Shown here piece after piece: positions 38,464-46,988 of a DNA stretch of 64,000 nt. This DNA comes from Tabrizicola thermarum (lineage in GTDB: Bacteria; Pseudomonadota; Alphaproteobacteria; Rhodobacterales; Rhodobacteraceae), in the NCBI RefSeq assembly GCF_003574395.1, contig NZ_QMJY01000082.1:1-64000 (forward strand), given 5' to 3'. Made by a program: the position numbers and the translations under genes. The notes beneath the pieces are model-generated. The model was not told the origin of the DNA, made no database searches, and saw only the letters and a program-made list of their open reading frames with translations. Numbering within the stretch: position 1 is the first letter of the stretch; each line of letters begins with the position of its first letter.

Positions 38464-39798
38464 TCACCCCATCAACCTGTCGTCGAACGGATAGCGCGTC
38501 AGCGTCTCGCAGCCCGTTTCGGTGATCAGCACCTGATCCTCCAGCTTGATCGAGAAATCGCCGCCCTCGGGCGAGACCAGCGCCTCTACGCAGAGCACCA
38601 TCCCCGGCTCCAGCGCCGCATCGAAGGCACCGGGCATCCAGCCGTCGGGATAGTGGACATAGGGCCATTCGTCACAAAGCCCGACACCGTGCATCTTGCA
38701 GGAATACTTCTGCGCCCAGTATTCCGGGGCAAGCTGGTGCCCTTCCATCACCAGCTCCTCGATGGTGACGCCGGGCTTCAGGCGTGCCTTGTGGTCGGCG
38801 ATGTGGTCGAGCGCGTGGTGAAAGGCCGACACCATCGCGTTCGAGGGCCGCGCGTCGCCCACCCACCAGGTCCGGCTGATGTCGATGCAGAAGCCGTAAG
38901 CGCCGATCAGGTCGGTATCGAAGGCCACGATCTCGTTCGGCTGCACGATCCGCGGCCCGCATTCCTGAAACCACGGGTTCGTCCGGGGCCCGGAGGCCAG
39001 CAGCCGCGTCTCGATCCACTCTCCCCCGCGGCGGATGTTGGCGGCGTGAAGCTCGGCCCAGATCGCATCCTCCGAGACGGTGCCCGAGGGCACATTGGCC
39101 CGCGTGAAGGCCTCCATCTCGGCGATCCCGGCCTCGCAGGCATGGTGGGCGCAGCGCATCGCCAGGATCTCGTCCGGCGTCTTGACCGCGCGCACCCGTT
39201 CCGTCACCTCCTCGCCTTCCTCCACCACGAACCCGATCGCCTCCAGCGCGCGCAGGCCGTGGACCATGATCTTGTCCACCGCCAGCCGCCGGTTGGTCCC
39301 CGCATGGTCCCGCATCACCTCGTCCACCTGGCGCGCGAAGCCCTGCGCCGCCTGCTGCCCCCGGTCGCCGGTGGAATTGTAGAAGAACGTCGCCCCCGAC
39401 CGCAGTTCCTTCACCAGGGGGTTGAACGTCACGAGGAAGGGCGAGTTCTTGTATTCCCACATCACCATGTGGCCATCGGCGCACAGAAGGCAGGCCCGGA
39501 ACGGGTTGTGGGTGTTCCACAGCTGCATGTTCGTGGTGTCGGTCGCATAGCGGATGTTCAGGGGATCGAACATCAGCAACCCGCCATAGTCGCGCGCCAC
39601 CAGCCCCGCCACCAGCCGCTTCCAGCGGTCCTCGCGCATCCGCGCCAGGTTCGGCAGGTCCAACCCCGCCGCCGCCCATTCCGCGAAGGCCAGTTGCGTC
39701 GGCCCGATTTCGACCCGGTCGTTGTCGTTCGGCGTCCCGTCGCCCAGAGCCGCCCCTCGCGTCGGGTCGATCTTCCGGCGGTCCCGGTGATAGTCCAT
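38464..39798 (-). CDS. dddP: DMSP lyase DddP (M24 peptidase-fold)
   Basis: 444 residues. DddP cleaves dimethylsulfoniopropionate to dimethyl sulfide and acrylate in the cytoplasm. The pita-bread metal site is complete: Asp294 and Asp296 (FDTDLIGAYG), Asp306, His370 (MHGVGL), Glu405 and Glu420, with Asp376, the position known as the catalytic Asp in studied DddP. Spacing equals the published numbering minus one throughout. The segments GDGTPNDNDRVEIGPTQLAF, YATDTTNMQLWNTHNPFRA and WIETRLLASGPRTNPWFQECGPR are DddP-specific and not shared with prolidase or creatinase. No dddC or acrylate genes adjoin it. Divergent from a DUF3445 gene. Confidence 0.92.
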   Translation of the reverse strand: MDYHRDRRKIDPTRGAALGDGTPNDNDRVEIGPTQLAFAEWAAAGLDLPNLARMREDRWKRLVAGLVARDYGGLLMFDPLNIRYATDTTNMQLWNTHNPFRACLLCADGHMVMWEYKNSPFLVTFNPLVKELRSGATFFYNSTGDRGQQAAQGFARQVDEVMRDHAGTNRRLAVDKIMVHGLRALEAIGFVVEEGEEVTERVRAVKTPDEILAMRCAHHACEAGIAEMEAFTRANVPSGTVSEDAIWAELHAANIRRGGEWIETRLLASGPRTNPWFQECGPRIVQPNEIVAFDTDLIGAYGFCIDISRTWWVGDARPSNAMVSAFHHALDHIADHKARLKPGVTIEELVMEGHQLAPEYWAQKYSCKMHGVGLCDEWPYVHYPDGWMPGAFDAALEPGMVLCVEALVSPEGGDFSIKLEDQVLITETGCETLTRYPFDDRLMG

Positions 39799-39859
39799 GA
39801 GGCGCCTTTCCTTTCCCCCAGACTGCCCGGGCGACGATCCGCCGCTTCTCCATCCGCGA

Positions 39860-39898
39860 CGCGCGGGGTCGCAAATGTGTTGGTTGCACCCCCGCGCG
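39860..39898. promoter_or_regulatory. large imperfect inverted repeat between dddP and the DUF3445 gene
   Basis: Outer arms CGCGCGGGG (39860-39868) and CCCCGCGCG (39890-39898) are perfect; the inner part continues CGCAA...TTGCA, giving 13 of 15 matched positions overall around an AT-richer centre. Its place in the 120-bp divergent promoter gap suggests an operator, though a hairpin is also possible. Confidence 0.45.
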
Positions 39899-39918
39899 GC
39901 CCATGGTCAAAGACCGCC

Positions 39919-40728
39919 ATGGCCAAGCCGACGCGAGACATTCTACAGACCGGGCCCATCCTGCAGGACCGCCTGCCGCATCTGCCCTGGCTTGACCCGC
40001 GCACGCGGCGCCTGCCGGGTATCCTGCCGGTCGAGGGGCAGGACTGGCTGCGCCAGGATGAGGCCTACGGCCCGCAGATGGCGCTGCGCGACCGGCTGAT
40101 CGCGGCGCGGGCATCGGCGGTTCACGCCCTGCTGCCCGAGGCCCGCCCGGCCGCCGACGAGCTTTACGCCACAACGCTTGACTGGCTGCGCGCGGCCCCC
40201 GGTTTCACCCTGACCGACAGCTCCGCCACCCGCCCCGACGGTATCACCGTGCCGCTTGACCCCGCCCAGCCGCTTCTTACCCTTGGCCGGCTGGTGCAGG
40301 AGGACCTCTGCCTGATGCAGCAGGACGGGGCCGAGTATCGGCTGACCGGCGCCATCCTGTGTTTTCCGGCCTCCTGGAGCCTGAGCCAGAAGCTGGGCCG
40401 CCCGCTGACGGGCATCCATGATCCGGTCCCGGTCTATGACGCCGATCTGGCGAAACGCGTGGCCCGCCTGTTCGATGCGATCCGGCCGGACCAGCCCTTG
40501 TGGCGGATGAACTACCTGACCTACGACGACTTCACCCTGCACCAGCCCAGGGTCGAAGGCGAAAGACGCCCGCAGCCGTCGGACCATGTGTTCATCCGCT
40601 GCGAACGCCAGTGCCTCTTGCGGCTGCCGGTGACGCGGGCCGTGGTCTTCACCATCCATAACTACGTCGTGGACGCGGCCACGGTCAGCGCCGAGGAGCT
40701 GGCCGCGCTGCGCGAGGCCGTCCATTGA
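39919..40728 (+). CDS. DUF3445 haem-dependent oxidative N-demethylase-like protein
   Basis: 269 residues from ATG 39919. Family landmarks: VQEDLCLMQQ, GAILCFPASWSLSQKLGRPLTGIHDPVPVYD, the segment RMNYLTYDD, and LRCERQCLLRLP-type wording (FIRCERQCLLRLPVTRAVVFTIHNYV). DUF3445 includes the haem-containing subunit of dimethylamine monooxygenase; no reductase subunits are adjacent, so the substrate is open. The frame is open far upstream on the antisense of dddP, but the conserved part begins here. Confidence 0.8.
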   Translation: MAKPTRDILQTGPILQDRLPHLPWLDPRTRRLPGILPVEGQDWLRQDEAYGPQMALRDRLIAARASAVHALLPEARPAADELYATTLDWLRAAPGFTLTDSSATRPDGITVPLDPAQPLLTLGRLVQEDLCLMQQDGAEYRLTGAILCFPASWSLSQKLGRPLTGIHDPVPVYDADLAKRVARLFDAIRPDQPLWRMNYLTYDDFTLHQPRVEGERRPQPSDHVFIRCERQCLLRLPVTRAVVFTIHNYVVDAATVSAEELAALREAVH

Positions 40729-40750
40729 CCCTTTCCGAACGGAGACTGAC

Positions 40751-41626
40751 ATGCCCGGACTGATCCGCAGGACCCTTCTGATCGGCGGCGCGGCCGCAGC
40801 CGCCGGGGGCGTGGCGCTCTGGCGCTGGCGGGCGCCGGGGGCGACCGACATTGCCTATGGTGCCGATCCGCGCCAGACCATGGACCTGACCTCTCCTCGC
40901 GGCACCGCGCCCGCGCCGGTCGTGGTGATGATCCACGGCGGCGCCTTCCGCATGGGCGACAAGTCCGACCTTGCGATCTGGCCCTAGATCCTGGACGCGG
41001 GCATCGCCGTGGTCCGGGTGAACTACCGCCTGTCGGACAGCGCGAAATGGCCTGCGCAGGGCGATGACTGCCTGTCGGCGATCGTCCACCTGCAACGCGA
41101 GGGGGCGGCGCTGGGCATCGACCCGTCGCGGATCGTGCTTCTTGGCCAGTCGGCGGGGGCCTTCCTTGCGGTGTCGACTGCGCTGAGTCTGGTCGAGGTC
41201 GGGCTGCCGCCGCGCGGGGTGGTCAGCCTTTTCGGGCCGATGGATTTCTCGACGATGGATCAGGACATGGCCACGCTGGGCCGGACGCCGCAGATGGGTC
41301 CGACCGATGCGGCGGCCAGCGCGGAAAGCCAGCTGCTGGGGTTCCCCGTGGGCGAAAACCGCGCGGCGGCCCGGGCGATGAGCCCGCTGGCGCGGCTGTC
41401 GCTGCTGAAAGAGCCGCTGCCGCCGATCCTGATCCGCCATGGCGATGCCGACCCGCTGATTGCCGATCTTCAGGCCAGACGGCTGCGCGAAGCCTGGATC
41501 GCCGCCGACCCCAGGGCGCAGGTCGACTACAAGCTGGTCCCAGGCGCGGGCCATGGGGGCGAAGCCTTCGAGACGGGGCCGGTCAAGGCCGAGGTGCTGG
41601 CCTTCCTTCAGAAGGTGCTTGCCTGA
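40751..41626 (+). pseudogene. alpha/beta hydrolase gene interrupted by an in-frame TAG
   Basis: Two pieces in the same frame: 40751-40987 (78 residues, N-terminal anchor or signal, then the oxyanion motif MIHGGAF, ending ...KSDLAIWP) and the continuation from 40988, beginning ILDAGIAVVRVNYRLS. The stop is TAG at 40985-40987; CAG (Gln) would need only one transition. The second part has the nucleophile elbow GQSAGA, the acid in RHGDADPLI and the His in GAGHGG, all intact. Without the stop it would be a carboxylesterase-like protein of about 291 residues. Either a very recent nonsense mutation or a base-calling error. A GTG at 41009 could restart translation. Confidence 0.75.
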
Positions 41627-41756
41627 GCCTGTCCGGCGGCATGGGGCGAAGCACCCCCGAGGCCCGAGCCGGTTGCCGCTTGCGCCAGAGGCGAGACAAT
41701 GAGTCGTCGCGCGTCAGCGCCAGGTCCGAACCCCGCTCGGGCCCGGCTGCCGCGGC

Positions 41757-42512
41757 TCACTCCTCGCGCCCGATGTCCTTCAGATCGCGCCCGTTGACCC
41801 AAAGCCAAAGCGCGCGGCCGAGGCCGTAGGGCAGGGCGATCCCGATGCTGGCCCAGCCGAGCAGATAGCCCGTGACCTGGATCACGGCGGTGGCGACCGG
41901 GCCGGGCGGGGCAGGAGGGATCGCCGGGGGGGCGGGGAGGCCGTCCGTGCCGGTCCTGGTCGTGGCCTTGCGCGCGCCCGCGATCTCGTCCCGGATCGCG
42001 GCCAGCGGGTCGGTGCCCGGCGGATGCGGCTCGGCCAGGACCACGGGCGGCACGTCCGGCGCAGAACCCGGATCAGCCGCGGCCGAAGCGGCAGGAGGGG
42101 CTGCGGAGGGCAGGTTCGGGGTTGGAGCGGCGGCCTCGGCCCAGAGATGCGGCTCGATCTCGGCCACCAGCGCATTGCCGCGCGTGACGTCTCGGTCGGC
42201 GGTGGCGCTGGCATGGGCCAGGGTCGCGGCGAGGTGCCTGATCCAGCCCGCCACCCGCAGATGCGAGGGGACAAGGCGCTCGGCCCGGCCCAGCTTTTCC
42301 GCCGGGAGACGTCCCGCGCCGTTCTTCACGTTGATCGCGACCCGGCGGGCGCGTCGGGCGGCCCAGCCATGCAGCGGCGCCACGCCGTCCCGCACCAGGG
42401 TCAGGCTCGCCCGCCCCAGCGCGCGAAGGTCGAACGGCGGGCGCTGTCCGCCCGAGGCCCAGATTTCTGGCCGCCCCTTACCCGGTTGCTTTCTCAACGG
42501 ATCCATTGCCAT
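41757..42512 (-). CDS. proline-rich membrane-anchored hypothetical protein
   Basis: 251 residues from ATG 42512, with AGGAG 5 nt upstream (a GTG two codons earlier is less likely). A basic, mostly helical N-terminal half is followed by a long Ala/Pro-rich linker (about 130-210) and one C-terminal membrane helix (ATAVIQVTGYLLGWASIGIALPYGL) ending WLWVNGRDLKDIGREE. It looks like a cytoplasmic protein tethered to the membrane by its C-terminus. Family not recognised; no functional motif visible. Confidence 0.6.
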   Translation of the reverse strand: MAMDPLRKQPGKGRPEIWASGGQRPPFDLRALGRASLTLVRDGVAPLHGWAARRARRVAINVKNGAGRLPAEKLGRAERLVPSHLRVAGWIRHLAATLAHASATADRDVTRGNALVAEIEPHLWAEAAAPTPNLPSAAPPAASAAADPGSAPDVPPVVLAEPHPPGTDPLAAIRDEIAGARKATTRTGTDGLPAPPAIPPAPPGPVATAVIQVTGYLLGWASIGIALPYGLGRALWLWVNGRDLKDIGREE

Positions 42513-42570
42513 GCCCACTCCTGGCGTCCAGCCCCGCCATCTTCAACCGCAGGTTATCCTCCCCTGGTGT

Positions 42571-42642
42571 GGTTTCCAAGACGTGAATGCCCGCAGCCAA
42601 CCCATTGATTTCCTTGGGTCGCCCACAAGAGCCGCGCGCGGC
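42571..42642 (-). repeat. dispersed hairpin-plus-core repeat, copy R4
   Basis: On the minus strand: palindrome GCCGCGCGCGGC (42631-42642), then the core GAAATCAATGGGTTGGCTGC continuing GGGCATTCACG. It lies downstream of glnA, after that gene's terminator, in the same direction. Confidence 0.6.
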
Positions 42643-42651
42643 GCCCAATGA

Positions 42652-42677
42652 AAAGGGCGCCCCGGCGGGCGCCCTTT
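42652..42677 (-). terminator. intrinsic terminator after glnA
   Basis: Arms AAAGGGCGCC and GGCGCCCTTT pair perfectly and are followed by another T on the minus strand, 41 nt past the glnA stop. A second hairpin lies just before it (42691-42711). Confidence 0.75.
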
Positions 42678-42690
42678 CCTGTCCCTCGCC

Positions 42691-42711
42691 GGGTGGGCAG
42701 TCTGCCCACCC
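42691..42711. repeat. GGGTGGGCA/TGCCCACCC hairpin
   Basis: Nine-bp perfect arms around GTC, directly behind glnA. The same kind of GTGGGC hairpin follows the NAD(P)HX repair gene at 46317-46335. Confidence 0.5.
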
Positions 42712-42717
42712 CCCTTT

Positions 42718-44127
42718 TCAGCAGGAGTAGTACAACTGGTATTCGACCGGGTGAGGCGTGTGCTCGTAGGCATAGACCTCTTCCCACTTCAGCGCCATGT
42801 AGGCCTCCAGCTGGTCGCGGGTGAACACATCGCCCGCCAGCAGGAAGTCCATGTCCTTCTCCAGCTCTTCCAGGGCTTCCCGGAGCGAGCCGCAGACGGT
42901 CGGGATTTCCGCCAGTTCCTCGGGCGGCAGATCGTAGAGGTCCTTGTCCGAAGCCGGACCCGGATCGATCTTGTTCTTGATGCCGTCAAGGCCGGCCATC
43001 AGCAGCGCCGCGAAGGCGAGATAGGGGTTCGCCGACGGATCGGGGAAGCGGGCTTCGACACGCTTGGCCTTGGGCGACTCGGTCCACGGGATCCGCACGC
43101 AGCCCGACCGGTTGCGGGCCGAATAGGCGCGCAGCACCGGCGCCTCGAAGCCCGGGATCAGGCGCTTGTAGCTGTTGGTGCCGGGGTTCGTCAGCGCGTT
43201 CAGCGCCTTGGCGTGCTTCAGGATACCACCGATGAACCACAGCGCCTCCTGGGAAAGGTCGGCATATTTGTCGCCCGCGAACAAGGGCTTGCCGCCCTTC
43301 CAGATCGACATGTTGACGTGCATCCCCGAGCCGTTGTCGCCCTTCATCGGCTTCGGCATGAAGGTCACGGTCTTGCCGTAGGCGTGGGCGACGTTGTGGA
43401 TGACATACTTGTATTTCTGGATGTTGTCGGCCTGCTCGACCAGCCCGCCGAAGATCATCCCCAGCTCATGCTGGCAGGTCGCGACCTCGTGGTGGTGCTT
43501 GTCCACCTTCATGCCCATCCGCTTCATGGTCGAGAGCATCTCGCCGCGGATGTCCTGCGCCTCGTCGATCGGGTTCACCGGGAAGTAGCCGCCCTTGTGG
43601 CCCGCGCGGTGGCCGTAGTTGCCGCCCTCGGTCACGGTGTCGGTGTTCCAGGCGGCGGCTTCCGCATCGATCTCGTAGGCCACCTTGCGGGGGGTCACCG
43701 AATAGCGCACGTCGTCGAAGATGAAGAACTCGGCCTCGGGCCCGAAATAGGCTGTGTCACCGATGCCGGAGGACTTGAGGTAGGCCTCGGCCTTCAGCGC
43801 GGTCTGGCGCGGGCAGCGGCTGTAAGCCTCGCCGGTGTCGGGCTCGACCACGTTGCAATGCACCGCCATGGTCTTTTCGGCATAGAACGGGTCGATATAG
43901 ACCGACGCCGGATCGGGGATCAGCTTCATGTCGGACTGGTCGATCGACTTCCAGCCCGCGATCGACGAGCCGTCGAACATGAAGCCTTCCTCGAAGAAAT
44001 CCTCGTCCACCAGGTCGGCCACCAGCGTCACGTGCTGGAGCTTGCCCTTCGGGTCGGTGAAACGGATGTCGACGTATTCGACTTCCTCGTCCTTCATCAG
44101 TTTCAGAGCCTTGGCAACGGCGCTCAT
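42718..44127 (-). CDS. glnA: glutamine synthetase type I
   Basis: 469 residues. Forms glutamine from glutamate, ammonia and ATP as a dodecamer. Seen: the Asp50-loop region [13 protein letters not shown]/metal segments [10 protein letters not shown] and [10 protein letters not shown], glutamate-site RSGCVRIPW and the adenylylation site DLYDLPPEE. The last implies control by GlnE, with PII upstream of it. ATG follows glnB by 49 nt; glnB-glnA is the standard alphaproteobacterial operon. Confidence 0.98.
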   Translation of the reverse strand: MSAVAKALKLMKDEEVEYVDIRFTDPKGKLQHVTLVADLVDEDFFEEGFMFDGSSIAGWKSIDQSDMKLIPDPASVYIDPFYAEKTMAVHCNVVEPDTGEAYSRCPRQTALKAEAYLKSSGIGDTAYFGPEAEFFIFDDVRYSVTPRKVAYEIDAEAAAWNTDTVTEGGNYGHRAGHKGGYFPVNPIDEAQDIRGEMLSTMKRMGMKVDKHHHEVATCQHELGMIFGGLVEQADNIQKYKYVIHNVAHAYGKTVTFMPKPMKGDNGSGMHVNMSIWKGGKPLFAGDKYADLSQEALWFIGGILKHAKALNALTNPGTNSYKRLIPGFEAPVLRAYSARNRSGCVRIPWTESPKAKRVEARFPDPSANPYLAFAALLMAGLDGIKNKIDPGPASDKDLYDLPPEELAEIPTVCGSLREALEELEKDMDFLLAGDVFTRDQLEAYMALKWEEVYAYEHTPHPVEYQLYYSC

Positions 44128-44176
44128 CTGACTGCCTTTCGGTTTGGGGTTAGGGTTTCAGGCCGTGAGGCCCGGT

Positions 44177-44639
<463 letters not shown>

Positions 44640-44684
44640 ACGCGCCTGGGCGGTGGGCAGTTTGAAAACTGTGGTGAGCAAGAC

Positions 44685-46316
44685 ATGACCGAACTTCTGA
44701 CCGCAGCCCAGATGCGGGCCATCGAACAGGCGGCGATTGCCAGTGGCGAGGTCACTGGCCTGGAACTGATGGAGCGCGCCGGGAAGGGTGTGGTCGAGGC
44801 GATCTTCGAGGAATGGCCGGAGCTGAAGGCCACCTCGCACCGGGCGGTGGTGTTGTGCGGGCCGGGGAACAACGGCGGCGACGGGTTCGTCGTGGCGCGG
44901 TTGCTGAAGGACTGGGGCTGGGAGGTGGAGGTCTTCCTTCACGGCGACCCGGAACGCCTGCCGCCGGATGCGCGGGTGAACTATGAGCGGTGGCTGGGGT
45001 TGGGGGAGGTGGGAGACCTAACCCGCGTTCCCGACGGCTTTTTTCGCAATCGGGCGATCGTCGTGGATGCGCTCTTCGGAATCGGCCTTGCGCGCGAGGT
45101 GCAAGAGGACCTTGTGCGGCCACTGCGCGATGCCTGGCTTGACGAGGACGAGCCTGATGGTCCACGGTTGGTCGCCATCGATATCCCGTCGGGTGTGTCA
45201 AGCGACACGGGCGGACTTCTGGCGGACATCCCTCCGATGCATCTTACCGTCACGTTCCACTGTCCCAAGTTGGGCCACTTTCTGGGCCTGGGGCCACGCA
45301 TCTGCGGCAAGTTGCGTGTCGTCGATCTGGGGATCTCCGAGATCTTGCAGCGTCGCGACGTCATGGAAACAGGCTTCCTGCGGCGTGTCAGGCTGAATGC
45401 GCCCCGGCCGGAATTTCGAAAGCGACCGGAAGAGCACAAATACGCCCACGGCCACGCCCTCATCCTCTCCGGTCCCTCCGGTCGCGGCGGGGCGGCGCGG
45501 CTGGCGGCGCGGGGGGCCTTGCGGATCGGGGCGGGGGTGGTGACGGTGGGGTGTCCTCCCGATGCCATCCCGGAGAACGCCGCGCGGCTGGATGCGGTGA
45601 TGCTGCGGGGGGTGGCGGATGGGCTGGCGCTGGAGGAGGCGCTGGCGGACCGGCGGATCAACGCGCTGTGTGTGGGGCCGGGGTTGGGGCTGGATGCGCG
45701 GGGGCGGGAGCTGGTGGAGGTGGCGTTGGGGATGCCCGTCCCGGGCTTGACCCGGGACCTCACGCCGGGCGGCGGTGAGGGGGGAAAGGGAGGCCCCGGG
45801 TCAGGCCCGGGGCGGGGTCTCGTGCTCGACGCCGACGCCCTCACGATTCTTTCGCAGACTCCCGATCTCTTCTCGGCCCTGCATGGGGATTGCGTCCTGA
45901 CCCCCCATGCCGGCGAATTCGCCCGTCTTTTCCCCGACATCGCCGAGAAGCTGGCGGCCCCCGCCACCAGAGGCCCCGCCTATTCCAAGGTCGATGCCAC
46001 GCGCGAGGCCGCAATGCGTGCAGGCTGCGTGGTCCTTTACAAAGGCCCGGACACGGTGATCGCCGACCCCACGGGCCGCTGCGCCATCAACTCTGCCCAC
46101 TACGACCGCGCGGCGCCGTGGCTCGCGACAGCCGGGTCAGGCGACGTGCTTGCGGGGTTCATCACCGGGCTTCTGGCGCGCGGGTTCAGCCCCTTCGACG
46201 CAGCTGCGACCTCCGCCTGGCTGCATGTGGAATGCGCCCTCAGCTTCGGCCCCGGGCTGATCGCCGAGGACCTGCCCGAGGAGCTGCCGAAGGTGTTCCG
46301 GGCGCTCGGCCTGTAG
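44685..46316 (+). CDS. nnr: bifunctional NAD(P)H-hydrate epimerase / ADP-dependent dehydratase (NAD(P)HX repair)
   Basis: 543 residues from ATG 44685. The N-terminal epimerase domain has VVLCGPGNNGGDGFVVARLL and AIDIPSGVSSDTG; the C-terminal dehydratase has HALILSGPSGRGGAARLAARGALR and the ribokinase-like TAGSGDVLAGFITGLLARG. It repairs hydrated NAD(P)H. Residues about 352-377 (VPGLTRDLTPGGGEGGKGG and onward to PGRG) are an extra Gly/Pro-rich loop encoded by a palindromic element at 45738-45813; the family normally runs straight from the helix to VLDADAL. The catalytic parts are undisturbed. Confidence 0.93.
   Translation: MTELLTAAQMRAIEQAAIASGEVTGLELMERAGKGVVEAIFEEWPELKATSHRAVVLCGPGNNGGDGFVVARLLKDWGWEVEVFLHGDPERLPPDARVNYERWLGLGEVGDLTRVPDGFFRNRAIVVDALFGIGLAREVQEDLVRPLRDAWLDEDEPDGPRLVAIDIPSGVSSDTGGLLADIPPMHLTVTFHCPKLGHFLGLGPRICGKLRVVDLGISEILQRRDVMETGFLRRVRLNAPRPEFRKRPEEHKYAHGHALILSGPSGRGGAARLAARGALRIGAGVVTVGCPPDAIPENAARLDAVMLRGVADGLALEEALADRRINALCVGPGLGLDARGRELVEVALGMPVPGLTRDLTPGGGEGGKGGPGSGPGRGLVLDADALTILSQTPDLFSALHGDCVLTPHAGEFARLFPDIAEKLAAPATRGPAYSKVDATREAAMRAGCVVLYKGPDTVIADPTGRCAINSAHYDRAAPWLATAGSGDVLAGFITGLLARGFSPFDAAATSAWLHVECALSFGPGLIAEDLPEELPKVFRALGL
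45738..45813. repeat. palindromic element inserted in frame in the dehydratase gene
   Basis: Left hairpin GTCCCGGG-CTTGA-CCCGGGAC (45738-45758), middle hairpin with arms CCTCAC/GTGAGG (45758-45780), right hairpin GCCCCGGG-TCAGG-CCCGGGGC (45793-45813). The two outer hairpins are near inverted copies of each other. All three are inside the open reading frame, which stays open. Confidence 0.75.
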
Positions 46317-46335
46317 GGTGGGCGATTCGCCCACC
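46317..46335. terminator. hairpin between convergent nnr and lrp genes
   Basis: Perfect 8-bp arms GGTGGGCG and CGCCCACC around ATT, starting at the base after the nnr stop. Lacks a T-run; may end transcription from both sides. Confidence 0.45.
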
Positions 46336-46341
46336 GCCCGA

Positions 46342-46785
46342 TCACACCGCCCGGTCGATCTTGGTGGAGAGGTGGATCAGGCTTTCCGACGCCCGCACCC
46401 CGGTCATGGCACCAATCTGGTCCAGCACCGAATCGAGCACCTGCGTGTTGGGGCAGGCCACCTGCACCAGAAAGTCGAACCGGCCCGAGGTGGTGAACAC
46501 CCGCTCGATCTCGGCAATCGACTTCAGTCGGGCCAGAACCGCCGCCTGCGACCGGGGTTCGATGGTCAAGAGAACCGAGGCGCGGAGGCGGCCTTCGCGC
46601 GCTGCTTCGCCCAGTTTCAACGTGTAGCCGGCGATCACGCCCGAGGTCTCCAGCCGCTCCAGCCGGGCCTGGATCGTGGACCGGGCGACCTTCAGCCGGC
46701 GCGACAATGTGGCCACCGAAACCCGCGCGTCGGCGGAGAGCAGCCCGATGATGTTGCGATCCAGTTCGTCCATGCAATCTGCCAT
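46342..46785 (-). CDS. Lrp/AsnC-family transcriptional regulator
   Basis: About 147 residues. HTH (MDELDRNIIGLLSADARVSVATLSRRLKVARSTIQARLERLE) then the RAM ligand domain (GRFDFLVQVACPNTQVLDSVLDQI). The frame also allows a start at 46797, but that lies inside a near-perfect palindrome; ATGs at 46785 and 46773 lie downstream of it. Divergent from the ornithine decarboxylase gene across about 200 bp holding two palindromes, so it likely controls itself and that gene in response to an amino acid. Confidence 0.85.
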   Translation of the reverse strand: MADCMDELDRNIIGLLSADARVSVATLSRRLKVARSTIQARLERLETSGVIAGYTLKLGEAAREGRLRASVLLTIEPRSQAAVLARLKSIAEIERVFTTSGRFDFLVQVACPNTQVLDSVLDQIGAMTGVRASESLIHLSTKIDRAV

Positions 46786-46788
46786 CCT

Positions 46789-46820
46789 TTTCGTCATTAT
46801 AACGACGAAACTGCGCAGTT
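46789..46820. promoter_or_regulatory. two adjoining palindromes between lrp-type and decarboxylase genes
   Basis: First: arms TTTCGTC (46789-46795) and GACGAAA (46804-46810) with a TTATAA centre; a 22-bp dyad with only one mismatched pair. Second: AACTGCGCAGTT (46809-46820), a perfect 12-bp palindrome sharing two bases with the first. Probable operators for the Lrp-type regulator. Confidence 0.6.
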
Positions 46821-46988
46821 ATATAGTTTTGTTCGGTGAAGTTGTAACCCATATGCGGCATCCTCGATTGCAGGAAAAGGGCGGCTCATACGCACCTGGC
46901 CTGGTTCACTTGAAACCACGCTGGTGCCCGATCCCAAAGCTGCAACGGGGAAGGGCGAAGCGTCTTGTTGGCAAAGGGAAATACGCCG

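Noticed and set aside
38127-38525. Open frame across the EEP-fold/dddP convergent gap
   Set aside because: Low-complexity translation that runs into the antisense of dddP and through repeat copy R3; not coding.
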